Source of the DNA: Ciborinia camelliae
Lineage: Eukaryota > Ascomycota > Leotiomycetes > Helotiales > Sclerotiniaceae
Reading direction: 5' to 3'
Assembly (NCBI GenBank): GCA_025890175.1
Contig: JANPYM010000004.1
Coordinates: 1,619,134 to 1,683,133 of the forward strand
DNA: 64,000 bases
Position numbers and translations under genes: made by a program. How positions within the stretch are numbered: the first letter of the stretch is position 1; the number at the start of each line of letters is the position of its first letter. Shown here in pieces: positions 33,837-46,160 of this stretch. A model generated the notes under the pieces. The model searched no databases. It worked only from the letters and a program-made list of their open reading frames with translations, and was not told the origin of the DNA.

Positions 33837-35984
33837 AGGTCTTTCAAAGACTAGAGGGATGTATATTAGCAGGCGTTGGTGTATAAGATAGCATTAATGA
33901 ATCAGACATTCATGATCACTCCCATTATGGACATTCATCTGCTTCCTATAATTTTACGGTGAGACCTTAAAATGTTATCCTTTGATACTTTTTACATCGC
34001 CGTCATTTGCAATGTCCCGGTGCTGTGGATTTGTACGGATTAGTTTCTGTGATCATTGTTGCTCATCAACTCGCCAACCATAGATCTCTGGGACAGAAAC
34101 TTCATCCCTAATCACTTTCTTAATGACCCACAAACATTGTGCTTCAGCTACGGTTACGTAACGACCAAATTTGACAAGAAGATTCAAATCTTCAAATCTT
34201 CCAGGGGCGGTTTAGGGTGGTCCAAAAGGCGTCTGACATTGCTAGAACTTCTGCTGATGTTGCCAAAGATTGGCCCATGTTGTTTTGGAAGAATGAGGAA
34301 TCCAGAAAGTCAATTTCTGGTTTTGTACCGTCTGGAAGGTCGCTGGCATGGGTTTGAGAACTGGGGGACATTTTTCACGGGCATGGGAGACTTGTGAGCT
34401 TGATTATGATGATGATTAGAAAAATGAAGGAAGGGATAGATTCACAGGGAGATTTTAGTACCGGGGCCTGCTGTTCGCCAACGCTAGTGGATAGAGACAT
34501 TTATAGGATGTCCTGACATCGACATGGACATCGTTAATCAGCTTTCGACCATCGTCATTCTTGAGTGGATATCCCACACACTTATATTTACTGACATAGT
34601 TGAGGGGGGCGTATAATCGACAACTAATATTAGTTCATCTTCATCAACAATCAATTAAAATTGAATGACGCTCTGCTGGCCCTTCGGGGACCACTGCCGT
34701 GGAAGCCGACTATTTAAATAGAAAATCTGCGACTCGCAGCTCGGTGGACTCTTCAAAACGTAATGTAGAAAGAATTCTTGAGTAGACATTTATCGAAGAC
34801 CCGATTCACTGGACGGGTCTCACGAAATCAGCTTCAGTCAGGCTTCAAGGCATGGGTGGCGGAGACCTCCAAAATTGAGCAACCGCACGCGGAAGATCAT
34901 GTATTGGGAAGTTATGGAATTTCGCGATACACGTGTTTTCTCCAGGTGAATGATGAAGCCTTGAGGAGTGTAATGGATGAAGATAATAGCACACATGGTC
35001 TCACAGGAAGAGGCTGTAATAGTACCGCCCTTGCCGATTATGTTATCATGGTTTTCAATAGTCCAGACTGCAGTCCGACATTGAAAGACCTTTAGATTCT
35101 TGAATCCAATTGAAACAGTCCAGTTATCTGAGATATTAAATTTTAAGCAAATGTTTATAGCTTTTCAACCCGGATTATAGGGCACCCTGTATGTTATAAT
35201 GGGAGATGGTAACATTCATGGTTGAAAGGTTGAGAATAACAAAATGGTCTGGAAGCTGGAGAATATCTATGAAACACAATCGTATTACATCCATTTATCT
35301 CCATCTTGTCAACCTTGACCAGAAAGAAAACAAGAAAATTAGACAATATGTTGCATTTATATTGAAGCTAAATGCAGACATGGGGAACCATGGGCTTCTC
35401 TTTCCGTTGTTCTTACTCTACCTTCTAACGCCAGTCATTCATTCTAGGTATTTACAGGTTCGAATATCGGGCAAAGCAGACTTATTCTTACCTAGTAGGC
35501 TAGCTGTCTAGGGGTTAATGAAAGGAGCGTCGTCTCGCTTCGAGTATCTCGGTTACCTTAAAATTGACCCCTTCATTAATGGACAAGACGCGAAGTTGAT
35601 ATCAATAAATGTTCAACTAGATTTTCAATGTATACAAATTGAGATATTTACTTCCGTATTTAATACTGTGTTAATATTTAGGTAAAGAGTTCAGGAAGTA
35701 AAAACATTTAAGTAAATAAATAAAAACATGGGGTAGTAACTAAAATTCTTAGGGTGAAACTGCAAGCAAGCGGGAGTCTGACCGTTGACATCATCGCTTC
35801 TGTGGCTCATCCGGAAAGAGAGCTACCATATCAACATCAAGCAAGAAAGCATCACCACCTCATCTCTCCCCACTTCATAAAACTTCACAATTCCAAGATC
35901 TCACTACAAAATTAAATCCCATCAAGTCCTTCAGAACTTCCTCAATTTCCCCAATTCCATCAATTCCTCAAAGATTCATCCAAA
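33837..35984. other. Gene-poor region with coding-like fragments
   Basis: About 2.1 kb. Apart from the ORF listed separately, short coding-like pieces occur near 34220-34350 (DVAKDWPMLFWKNEESRKS) and 34675-34787 (SAGPSGTTAVEADYLNRK). They could be exons of one gene or remnants, but no consistent exon chain was found. The rest is AT-rich. The left edge is the RPT1 3' flank and the right edge is the promoter of the membrane-protein gene, with CATC/TTCC-rich sequence. Confidence 0.45.
34778..35095 (+). CDS. Possible exon of an uncharacterised fungal protein
   Basis: A 105-codon open frame contains a coding-like stretch (GISRYTCFLQVNDEALRSV, then NSTALADYVIMVFN) that resembles a type of uncharacterised fungal protein I cannot name. 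The frame has no convincing ATG at its start (the first codon is TTG), so it would have to be an internal or terminal exon, or a remnant of a decayed gene. A GC-rich coding-like piece lies just upstream at about 34675-34787, but the phases do not join cleanly. Treat as tentative. Confidence 0.25.
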   Translation: MSRHLSKTRFTGRVSRNQLQSGFKAWVAETSKIEQPHAEDHVLGSYGISRYTCFLQVNDEALRSVMDEDNSTHGLTGRGCNSTALADYVIMVFNSPDCSPTLKDL

Positions 35985-36929
35985 ATGGGCATGTCACACA
36001 GCACCGCGCGATATGTCGCCCCCCTTTCCTTCCTCATCGATTTCGCCGCCCAACAGTATGGAATGCTTTCTTCCCCCAACATGAAAGATATCCACGACGC
36101 CCATCTCTCATTCTGGTCTCCCCAACCATATGCTATTGCTATTTTCTTCTTTCCCCAACAGATATTCCAACTCGTGTGGTTATATCGACTTTGGAAATTG
36201 GATCCTAAGAAAAGTGTCAAGGAGAAGGAGGAGATGGGGAAGATGATGGGTTTTGTGCCATTTTATGTGGTGGGGAATTTGTGCATTGCTTGTGGGTATT
36301 TCTTAAGCTTTTGAACAATTTATTTGGTGTGGAGTGAAATAGATGAATACTGACGATACAACAGCCTGGATGGTATTCTGGAACTCGTCCTCTTTAAAAA
36401 CTGCCAATGTATTCGTTCTCATCAACTCCCTCGCCCAACTCTACTACATCTTCCTTCGTCAACCCCCGATGAATACTCAATCCACTTCCTCAATCCTCAC
36501 GCATATTGTCTCCAAAACATTCGCGGGAATTGGTGTTCTTGATCTCCTTCACAATGGATCGGTCGCTTATTTTGACCACCAGGGTCCCTCAATGGCTGTC
36601 AAAATATTGACAGGAGTAGGCTTTGGCCTCTTGTCCAGCAATAGTGATTGGATTTTCGGGGGCTGCTTGGTGTATGATTTGGTAGCGTTGGCTGTGGGAC
36701 AGAGACAGATTGGAGCGACGAGTTGGAGCAACTTGTTGGGGATTTATGCAGTGGGCACGGCTGGGTTGGTGGGTATTAAAAATTATGTGAAGTAAGTAAA
36801 GATTTTGAGTTCTTGAAGGGTAAAGATGTAAGATCATGCTGATGTACGTTTACATACTGTAGGCCACCTTATATCGCGAAGAGTGATGAATATGAGCCTG
36901 CTCCTTCTTATGTGGATATTGTTGTGTAG
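35985..36929 (+). CDS. Fungal multi-pass membrane protein of unknown function
   Basis: I do not recognise a named family, though the protein looks conserved. Exons are 35985-36291, 36365-36791 and 36863-36929, giving 266 residues. Hydrophobic segments occur near residues 48-66 (PYAIAIFFFPQQIFQLVWLY), 88-104 (MGFVPFYVVGNLCIAS), 106-132, and two or three more in the second half (VKILTGVGFGLL, WIFGGCLVYDLVALAVG). Five or six transmembrane helices are therefore likely. The N-terminal MGMSHSTARYVAPLSFLID lacks a cleavable signal. The polar C-terminal tail PPYIAKSDEYEPAPSYVDIVV is encoded by exon 3; its phase-2 junction removes an in-frame stop present without splicing. It lies 750 bp upstream of the methyltransferase gene on the same strand. 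Confidence 0.82.
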
Positions 36930-37683
36930 GAAATGATAGATAATACTCTTGATACTTCATGGGATCAACTGTTTGTATCATCAAGATGTACTATCTCCTC
37001 GGTGGTCCCTGTCCAGTTGTCGCTTCGCGTAAAGTGGTTTCCACGTACCAACCCTCATTATTTACTTGATATACATTATATTTCTAATAAATTTTATAAT
37101 CAAAATTAGATCTATTACATATTTTGAAAATAGATTTAAAATCACCTTTTTCAACTTCACGTTTTTTTGAAAATATTCTTTTAATTATCGCGGTTTAGAA
37201 ACTAGTGTACAGACCACAGGTGGACAAGGACCACCGAAGAGACAATCTATAATTTTACGAGTAACCGAAGTATCCAAAAGTACGCAAGTGTAATCCGCGA
37301 CTGCTGGATCATATATATTCGTTCATCTATCCTACTCGCAACTTCCATAACTCGTTCCGGTTCTTTTCCGTATTATTGCAAAAGCAAAGTTGCTGCAAAA
37401 AGACTTTTCTTGGCATTGTTAAGGTTATCATATCGGAAAATATTTGTTAGGATTAGAAAAACATGCTCAAATTAGCTCGTAATGGCTCGCATTCCATGCT
37501 TGTTACTGCAAGACATCCAGGGACCCAGATTCTAGTCAGGTACCGCTCTCAAATACTAAAATAGTTCCAAGCTTGCTAGGGTAATGGAAGTATAAGACCT
37601 TACACATATATCTCGAAAATGTGTCTCCTTGAAGACTAATTCAAAAGATTCCGTATCATTTCACACAACAAATTTAAGCAATC
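36930..37683. other. Intergenic region upstream of the methyltransferase gene
   Basis: About 750 bp, AT-rich, no supported gene. It presumably contains the methyltransferase promoter. Confidence 0.55.
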
Positions 37684-38469
37684 ATGAACGACACGTTAGA
37701 ACTAGCAAAAGGCTATACGTTCGTTAGCGACACGCAATACAATGCAGGCCTCTATCTCCTCCAAAATCTCGCCATCACGCCCGATTCTCGCGTTCTTGAC
37801 ATCGGCTGCGGACCCGGTAATCTCACAGCACACATCGCATCTCTCGTCGGCGAAAAGGGAACTGTCATTGGTATAGACCCAAGTCGAGAGCGCATAGCGC
37901 TTGCACTTGAGAGCTTTAAAAACGAGACCAATTTATCTTTTCACGAGGGAGTGGCTGAAGATCTTAAGGCTTTCGATGATCAGAGCTTCGATTTCGTGTT
38001 GATGAATTCGACATTTCATTGGGTTTCGGATCAAGCTGGTGCACTTGTAGAATGTGCTCGTGTATTGAAGCCTGGGGGGAAATTGGGGATTTCGGGGGGA
38101 TCCGGAGATCATGTTGCAGCTCATGAAAGAATCAAGGCGGAGGTGTTATCTCGAGATCCTTACAGCAGCTTTCCAGAACAAAGCGGGCCAAAATTTCTGA
38201 AGCGGTGTGAACTTGAAGCTCTACTTGATAACGCTGGGTTCTCTAGGAGAGAAATTAGTGTGAATAAAATTGTGAAGGAAGCGAAAGATGCAGAGGAAAT
38301 GATAGAGTGGTTGGATACGAGTTCTTCGGGGAAAACTTATGGGGGAATACCGCTGAGCATGAGAGCGATGGCGAAGGAAGAGATGAAGAGGGAGTGGGAT
38401 ATGATTACTACGGAGGAGGGGATAAAAATGGATATGGAGTTATTGGTTACGGTTGCTGTTAAGGGTTGA
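37684..38469 (+). CDS. Class I SAM-dependent methyltransferase (Methyltransf_11/25 type)
   Basis: This is an intronless gene of 261 residues with a Rossmann-fold methyltransferase domain; the substrate cannot be told from sequence. Motif I is VLDIGCGPGNLTAHIA at residues 37-52, motif II the acidic residue in VIGIDPS, and post-motif FDFVLMNSTFHWVSD matches the motif III/IV region of UbiE/COQ5-like and small-molecule methyltransferases. ARVLKPGGKLGISGG is the motif V-like strand and turn. The lack of introns is unlike most neighbours, and the enzyme class is common in secondary metabolism and sometimes horizontally acquired; codon bias was not tested. It is convergent with the opine-dehydrogenase-like gene 522 bp away. 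Confidence 0.9.
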   Translation: MNDTLELAKGYTFVSDTQYNAGLYLLQNLAITPDSRVLDIGCGPGNLTAHIASLVGEKGTVIGIDPSRERIALALESFKNETNLSFHEGVAEDLKAFDDQSFDFVLMNSTFHWVSDQAGALVECARVLKPGGKLGISGGSGDHVAAHERIKAEVLSRDPYSSFPEQSGPKFLKRCELEALLDNAGFSRREISVNKIVKEAKDAEEMIEWLDTSSSGKTYGGIPLSMRAMAKEEMKREWDMITTEEGIKMDMELLVTVAVKG

Positions 38470-38991
38470 ATGAGCTACTTATTTGCTTGGGTGTTATAGA
38501 TTCCTGAATATCGAAGTTATGATCTGAGAATGATTTTCCAAGGCGTGAAGTAGACATCCAATTTTCGTTAAACATTTGATTTGATTCCTGTAGATTAAAT
38601 GCCTCTTCTTATTTCAGAGAACTACTTTGAGCGCTAGTATATCTCTAATTATTTTTCGGTAACAGAATCCTTCTTCGCGAGTAGGATATCCGATGGTTCG
38701 CTTTACCAGACCCTATAGTTTCAATGTTTAGGAACCTGTGAATCTTCCAAATAGATTCTAATTGCTCATAAATTCAACGGATCAAACGATGTCAATATCC
38801 TAAATGAAGCTGAAATTTAAAAATCCTTATCATAGGACCACAGTCCAGACTATTTGAAACCCTTTCGTGAGTTTCCCTTCTAACCCTTACCATAAACTTT
38901 TCCCATATTTCATCCAAGTGCGTAAATGAATTAAACTCCATCACCTTTAAAAAACCCAAAACACGTGAGCACATTACATATATTTCTTCCA
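38470..38991. other. Intergenic region between convergent methyltransferase and opine dehydrogenase genes
   Basis: About 520 bp of 3'-flanking AT-rich DNA. No gene or clear repeat was seen. Confidence 0.6.
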
Positions 38992-40132
38992 TTAAGTCCT
39001 CCTCACCCCAAATCTCTCCACCAGCTCTCCTCTCCCCAAACCCTCCAACCTCAAGTTCTTCAACCCCCTCCCCTCCCTCATATAATCCGACCCCGTCGCC
39101 ATTCCCGCCATTATGATCACCGCCCTAACTGCCTCCGCTTCAATTCCTAGAATCCCAGCCAACGCAAACCAAGACACTAACAAATCCGGTACATCCTCAG
39201 TAATATAACGATTATCGAACGTTTCTGGCGCCAGCAATGTATTATGAGGTTCTGAATTCTGCGCCAGATCTACTAGATCCGTGAAATTTTGATTGTAGCA
39301 AGCATTTGAGACTTCAATCACGCCATTGAGTTCGAAGCCGAAGGCTGCACCGATTTGAAGACGGATTTGGTCAAGAGCGAGGATGGCGTTAGAGACAGAG
39401 CGGCTGATGCCGGTGTGGTAGAGGAAGAAGGGAGAGGGTCCTTCGATTCTAAAGGTTGAGTTAGTAGGATGATCACTGGCACTCGTTCATAATTTCATAC
39501 GCCTATTGAGGGGACACTTACCGACTAGCATTCATCAGCATCATAACCGGATGAAACACGCCATTAACATTCAACAAAGAAACTTCCACCACATTACTAC
39601 ACCAATGAAGTTCCATTGGAAATATGCTATTTATCTCCTCTTTTAACACAGGATCTATCTCACCCGGCCAAGCCCCGATGGAGAAACGATTCTTCTTTCC
39701 TAATACTGACAATTCCCCCTCAATCATCCTACACGAATAAGGACTCAAATTCGTCTCCAGCACACATCTTGCCTTTATCTCTTCCCCAAAAACGAGCGAA
39801 AATAAATTTCCCGGGATGGCAATAATAGTATGTGCACACAAATCAAACTTTTTTAACTCCTTGACTATGGTTTCTTGTCCTGTAGACGGCACCGTCAGGA
39901 TTATAATTTTGGAAAATTCGACGACCTCGCTCATATCCAGCGTAATTTTAGGAGTTGTAGAGCTTTGGATTGCACCGCTGGAGAGGAGGTGGCCACTGGC
40001 GATGACTTGGTTGGCATGGTAGTTGTGGGAGGGATGTGAATAGACCAGGACATCTGTGCCGTGGTTTTCGAGATCGGTGGCAAGTGCGAAGCCTGCCGGG
40101 CCGGCGCCGACGATGGATACTTTGAGTTGCAT
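38992..40132 (-). CDS. Opine (octopine/nopaline) dehydrogenase-like NAD(P) oxidoreductase
   Basis: Opine dehydrogenases reductively couple an amino group to an alpha-keto acid using NAD(P)H. Exons, in order of translation, are 39522-40132 and 38992-39448, joined by a 73-nt intron; the protein is 355 residues. The N-terminal Rossmann domain has VSIVGAGPAGFALATDLENHG (GxGxxG at about residues 9-14), then LTVPSTGQETIVKEL and IIAIPGNLFSL. The C-terminal helical domain of this family starts after NGVFHPVMMLMNASR, where the conserved NxxxHP motif (Asn and His) holds the substrate carboxylate. A second half with FFLYHTGISRSVSNAILALD follows. Length (350-400 in relatives) is normal. Substrates are unknown in fungi. 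It is co-oriented with, and downstream of, the ferric reductase gene. Confidence 0.88.
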
Positions 40133-40729
40133 GATGGATATTTTGAATGTATGTTGATGCGAGAGATATTTAAGGGTGTGTCTCCGGGTGTAGCTCAGAT
40201 TATCTGTAGTTCGAGAAGATGGAAATGCTCTATATGAAAAGGATCAATAGCTACAAATAAGAAGTGCAATCAACTTTATAAAATCAGCATAAGATCTACA
40301 GGCTGCTGCTCTTCTACCCGATTTCTTCTCTTGAGCATATTTGATCCATTTAGTTTTATTTCAGGGGGTTCACTTGCAGCTTGGCGGCTGAATTTATGTT
40401 TCCTGCTAGTAATTTTGTGCCGGGGTCAAAAGATAATTTGCTCCAAATGTCTCTATTCCTTGCTGCATATCATATCCCATGGAGAGTAACGAGGAACCCA
40501 TCGCAGTACACATGATCGAGGAGATTTTTGTCAGTAAAACAGTATGCTTAGCAGACACTTATGAAGATGGTAAGTTTTCATTAGTGCCAGCTTATTATTA
40601 TATCCAAAAACCCTCTAAATTTGATATCTGCAAATGGTCACTCTCCAATGTACTTGCCAATGGAGAGAGATGAAACGAAATTCAATTTTTACATCACGCG
40701 AAGAAGGTCAGTAACTACCAGGCTAAAAA
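40133..40729. other. Intergenic region between ferric reductase and opine dehydrogenase genes
   Basis: About 600 bp. A plus-strand ORF at 40479-40673 begins MESNEEPIAV and has a good donor (GATG then GTAAGT) after 31 codons, but no following exon could be placed, so it is not called as a gene. The opine dehydrogenase promoter must lie here. Confidence 0.5.
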
Positions 40730-43323
40730 CTACCAAGCAAAGGCTTCCTCAACTAAATCCACTTTAAAACCATTCTTCACGCACTTAACGACTTCCCTCG
40801 TGGCCTCATCCGCCATACTACCCGGCCCACATACTAAAACGGCCGTTTGAAGATTTTCTTCTACAGAAGATCTTATCACAGTTGCAATATCCATCCTTCC
40901 CATCACCACCGCCATTATTTCCTGTGGTTTACTATCATCAACAGAGTCTCGATTCTGCGTAGCATCAGGAGACCCCGTGCACCAAACCAAACATTCGACA
41001 CCATTCAAATTCTGACTGATAGTGTGAACAAGGAAATTTCGCTTCACATGGTCGATGAGAGCCATTTCTTTAGCAGACCAAGCAAGTATAAAACGCTTTG
41101 CTCTCTTCATAATTCTATTCGTCGACGTCCTCGTTGGATTTTCAACTGTTTCAAGATTTCTATTGATATATGCTTGGATGAAACCAAGAGCATTGGTAAT
41201 ACCAATACCACCTACGAGACAGAGGATAGTGTCCGCGATTAATAGTGGTTGGAGAGTTGCTCGGTGGCCCCCATAAGGGCCTTCGATATAGATAGGCGTT
41301 TCCATGCTGGTACTAAATCGCGAGGATAGTAGGCGGCGGTGGAGAGCGGAGGTCATTCCTGAATGTGGACGGATGAGGAATTGGACAGATGTGCGGTTTT
41401 GGGCTTGAGTTTGGTGCTGAGATGTTATTCGCTGTTCTCTTGCTGTCGGATTAGTGTGTGAGCCCGAATCTCTCGCGATTGATATAGTTTCATTTCTACC
41501 CTTTTCTTCGGCCACAATGTCTGGAAAAGAGACATTAGGAGAAACGGTGAATTGTGAATGCCCCTGTTTCCTCCAGCCGACAATACTGAACGGATGACTT
41601 TCCCAAAACTTGCCTAGTTCAGGAAGGTAAAGAAAAGTGTGCTGCCCTGGTCCAAATTCCCAAGCAACTCGTGGGAATACAGAGACTTGCATAATATCAC
41701 AATTGGGAATTGCCTCCACAATCGCCTTCGAATCGCCCAAACGATTGTAGTAAGCGACGCGAACTAATCTGGCAAGTCGATCGGCAGACCAAAAAGCAAA
41801 AGCGATATAGAGCCACACTTGGTACCCGTAGTTATATCCAAAATGAGGGACTAGATGATACCAACATCCAACCAGGGCTAGAATGACAAGAACGATGTGA
41901 GTTATTAAGAAGATTTCGTAGATTTTGATGCGAAGTGGTAGGACTGCGAAGGCAATTACGAGCGAAAGCGCTATTGTTGCAATAATTCCCCACCACTCCA
42001 GAAGATGTCAGTAAAAGAATACAACTATATTTTCGAGTATGGTGGGTAAAATCTGCGCATCGAGACCTCTTCCAAACTCGCAGGAAGCCTCGAGACGAGA
42101 CCAAGATATTGACCAGAAAGCAGTGAAAAATGAACATACATAGAAAGGTTCTGCTGCTTTGGCGGCATAAGCTGCGGCTCCGCCACTGCCTGGCTCAAAA
42201 TACGCAACGGTATAACATATCGAATGTACGACGGCTTGTAGAACAGCAACTCTCGCAGTCCAACGATGTAAGGTCAAAAAAGTCGTTTGTCCCCATCCGG
42301 TTAGAGCGATCAAGATATTATTTCTCCCAGCAAACAAGATGGAAATGCTCATGTTGACCAAACTAAGGGTACCCGTCCGATTTCCCACATACTCGCAGAG
42401 TTCAAATTCAGGGGATGCAAAAAAAGTATTGGGGGAGAAAGTGCGAAAGGAAATGGAAGAGAGAATTACGTTCATACCGACGTAGATGCCGATGAAGATA
42501 CCGAGTGCTCTGCCTGGCAAATAACCGACATTTCCAGTTAAAGGCTGGAGATGTCGAGAGCCGAATAGAGCAGGAAGGAATACATATTGTTGGAGCTTAG
42601 ACCACAGAGTTAAGTTGTTGATCTGTTTCTGAAATCTAGGAGATATACTTCTGATCTGTGCCAGAATCCCACTTCCAATGCAAATGCCAATAACTATGAG
42701 ATAGAGCATCACCCTAAATTAATTGATAAGTCTAGAGTCTAAAAAGTGAATTGAATCATAGAAAACAAAGGGGGGAGAGCGTACGAGTATCTCGTGTGAA
42801 TATATTCCGACCTCGCAAACTCCTTTTCGGTGCCGTGAGTGGCATAATACTTATTGCCGTTGACCAAGCTAGTGACGTTGAGCCACAATGCATCTGCAGA
42901 GAGCTCGACTGTCGGCGCTATAGCAGGTATACTATCCTGGAAAGTCGGATTTAAAGCACCCGCAACAGCGTGAGCACTGAAACATTTGGCTTGTTGTTCG
43001 GCGCTATAGCCATCGGCATTACAGTTCTGTTGGATGCAGTATGCCATCGTCTGTAGCCACGGGATGTTTGTGGCGTAGCACTCATTGCTAGTCACTACGT
43101 CCATAGCCATATTCGTGGACATTGACATATCCATAGACATGCCATTGCCGCTGTCAAAAGTGGTACAACTGAGGTAGAGGGAGGATAACGAGTCATGACA
43201 TGCCTGGCAACAGAGGTCTTGATACATGGAAATACCGAAACCAATGATGCCATTTTTGGTTGCGCTCACATGAGAGACTCGGCAGAAAACAAACAGAATG
43301 AATAGAGCGACTGTGATGGCCAT
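40730..43323 (-). CDS. Ferric/cupric reductase transmembrane protein (FRE family)
   Basis: FRE enzymes reduce chelated Fe(III) or Cu(II) at the cell surface, passing electrons from NADPH via FAD and two hemes. Exons, in order of translation, are 42785-43323, 42140-42713 and 40730-41995, giving 792 residues. A signal peptide (residues 1-21) precedes a Cys-rich, Met-rich external domain with a GMSMDMSMSTNMAMDV run near residues 60-76. The ferric-reductase core has two His pairs spaced H-x13-H (about 329/343 and 404/418) for the hemes. The cytosolic FAD site carries HPFS (about 505). The NADPH part has YIEGPYGGH, LVGGIGITNAL and CGPGSMADE near the end. All hallmark residues are present. The Met-rich segment could bind copper. 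Length (700-800) is normal. Confidence 0.94.
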
Positions 43324-44854
43324 GATGCGGCGAGTCGCTCATCGACTGACCAACGAACGAACGTTTCAATTTAGTTTAGAGATTAAAACAACGAAGCTGA
43401 AGGCAAGATTTGTAAAGGCAGTTCAATGTACTTGAAGTATAATATGAATGCCACACGCTGCCGGTCATAATATAGATGCAAAGTGGAAGAATATAAGAAA
43501 GAGCGCAATGAATTCTTTTGGGCGACTAAAAGTATGGTGTAGCTGGTTAAATGCTCATATGCAGAACATTATACTAGTTCTTTTCATCCTGCATATAATG
43601 TAACCATAGTAGTTGGCCCAGAGAAAACTTTTATCTTAACAAAACTTATTTGATGTGTCATTTTTGGGGTGATGGAGTGAGGCACTGGGGAAGTGGGAAG
43701 AGAAAGATTGAGCAAGTTTTCCACAGGACAAATTAGCCAGGTCTGGCCTGCCCCCTGTAAACCTTCTCACTTCTTTCCATTGTGCGAATCATTTTAGTCT
43801 CACATCCCAAATCTGGGCCCCGCACCGTTCACCCATAGATCATGTGTTTGAGCAATGAGGATGAATGAAGCAGTTATACTTTCCAGAAATTTCTTCCTGA
43901 TTAATTTAATGTCTGCAAGTGAAAAGAGGTGTTGTTCTTAGTAAACCACTGCGTGCAACTGCAAATAAGCTTCTGCCAGATAGCAATCGATACTAGCCTC
44001 ATGGTTTGGAAGGGCGTTAGTGGAAGAATGTTGTAAGACTATCAACAAGATCATACTACTGTACATTGACTTATGTCTTTTGTGTGCTAGTCGACAAAGA
44101 TGTAGTGAATGAGATGGAAGCGAACGAGGACGGTATTTAATAGAATTTTAAGAATCGGAACCTTTACTCCAGCGGGCTAGTTAAATAATAGATAGTAGTG
44201 AATTAAATAGTAATGGAATAGAATGGCAGGAGTGGAGTTGTATGGCAAGGAATTAGATGAGAGTACGATAATGCGTTCAGTGAAGAGGAGACTATGAATA
44301 TCTTTCATTAGACTCCATGCAGGCCAATATTGGTGGCCCCGGGGGATATTGATTGATTCATTCGTTGATGGGGCATCCACACGCTGAACGAAACGTTTAC
44401 CTTGCTGTCAGTGAACAACTTTTTTAAAACAGGCTTTACACACAGAAGTGTCTCGCCAACCATGGAGGCGTGGTTTTTGCCAGCACAATCATTCCCGACG
44501 ATCCTTCAGATCTATCGCAATACAAACAAGCCAATCAGAGGGGGTGATTGGCTGGGTGAAGATTGCGTACGCCCATGTTGTCAGGTTTGTTTACTCCCGA
44601 ATTAGTAGACTTTGGAAGTATGCCTCATCCTACTACCTTTTCTCTTAGAATTCCCTGGAAACAATTATTTATGAATTTGTGTCAATCTGATATCTATATT
44701 CGAGATGTTAGCTGGGAACTTTAGGGTAGATACTGGAAATACTCACTTATTGGACATTGCCCTTTTCCTCCACGCAAGTTGCTTTCTTGACGTGCTTAAG
44801 AAGCACCGTCGTTTTCTTAACTTATGTTTCCTCCATTAAATCAAACCAAACAAC
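43324..44854. other. Intergenic region between ferric reductase and FAL1 genes
   Basis: About 1.5 kb without supported genes. It contains the ferric reductase promoter and the FAL1 3' flank. Short ORFs near 44402-44648 (with MEAWFLPAQSF) and 44177-44380 have no recognisable domain. Confidence 0.55.
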
Positions 44855-46160
44855 CTAAGTAAGGAGATCCGCAACATTCATTGGCATCTCATCGATTTGA
44901 GTTGAGTAGTACACTGTTTCGAGAGAAAAATTAGTATTGCCAGGCAGCAGGAGTCAATATAAAAACTTACACTCAATATCTCTCAAAATCCTAACGTCCT
45001 CACTAGTTACGAAATTAATCGCAACTCCCTTTCTTCCGAATCTACCACTTCGACCAATACGATGAATATAATTCTCGCGGTTGCTTGGCAAATCATAATT
45101 GATAACCAATGAGACCTGTTGAACATCGATACCACGAGCCCAAACATCTGTAGAGATCAACACTCTAGAGTTTCCTTGACGGAAATCTTGCATAATACTA
45201 TCTCTCTCCTTCTGAGGCATCTCTCCGTGCATTGAGGACACAGTAAAGTTGGCTTCACGCATCTTATCCGTCAACCAATCCACCTTTCTTCTTGTGTTGC
45301 AGAAAATAACAGCTTGAGTAATGGTAAGGGTATCGTATAAATCGCAAAGGGTATCGAATTTCCATTCTTCCTTCTCCACGGCAATAAAGTATTGTTTCAA
45401 ACCTTCCAAGGTCAATTCATCACGTTTGACAAGAATACGGACGGGATCGGTCATGAACTTCGTAGTCATGTCGAGAACATCGTATGGGAGAGTAGCGGAA
45501 ACGACGACGACTTGTGTTGCGGGTGGAAGGTAACGGTAAACGTCGTAAATTTGCTCTCTGAAACCACGGTTCAACAACTCATCAGCTTCATCAAGGACCA
45601 GCATCTTGATATGACGGGTACGAAGGTTTCGACGACGAATCATATCAGCGACACGACCTGGAGTTCCTGAAACAATATGTTGACCATAATCCAACTTGCG
45701 GATATCCTCTCCAACGTTGGTACCTCCAATACAAGCATGACATTGCACATTCATGTAGTCACCCAATGCCATTACAACTGACTGAATTTGGGTCGCAAGT
45801 TCCCGGGTAGGTGAAAGGACGAGAGCTTGGGTTTCGCGGACGGCGGTATCGATGACTTGAAGCATACTGATAGAGAAGGTTGCAGTTTTACCAGTACCAG
45901 ATTGAGCCTGAGCAATAGTATCGCGACCTTTGCAGATTTGAACAATCGCACGGGATTGAACGGCTGAAGGTGATTCGTAACCATATGCGTAGATACCACG
46001 GAGTAGATTTTCTATAAGATTGTAAGCCTAATGACCGAATTCTCATATAAGTCAACATACCCTTAAGATGCATATCTTGGAAAGTTGGTGCGACAGTAAC
46101 ATCCGCAGAAGTTGTAAACTCCATACGGTCGTCCGCCTTTCTATCAATTCCTTCGGCCAT
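44855..46160 (-). CDS. FAL1: DEAD-box RNA helicase FAL1 / eIF4AIII
   Basis: This is an ATP-dependent RNA helicase, the core of the exon-junction complex in most eukaryotes and a ribosome-biogenesis factor in yeast. Exons, in order of translation, are 46061-46160, 44971-46011 and 44855-44913, giving 399 residues. The Q motif region [13 protein letters not shown] precedes motif I AQSGTGKT. Then come Ia PTRELA, Ib TPGR, II DEAD, III SAT, the RGIDVQQV block and [10 protein letters not shown]. It ends [17 protein letters not shown], encoded by the last exon. The N-terminus [18 protein letters not shown] and [11 protein letters not shown] identify eIF4AIII/FAL1 rather than translation eIF4A. The last intron (44914-44970) removes an early stop. 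It lies head to head with the PRP9/SF3a60 gene. Confidence 0.96.

Noticed and set aside
35450..35475. tRNA B-box-like GGTTCGAATAT
   Set aside because: No matching A box or cloverleaf could be found upstream.
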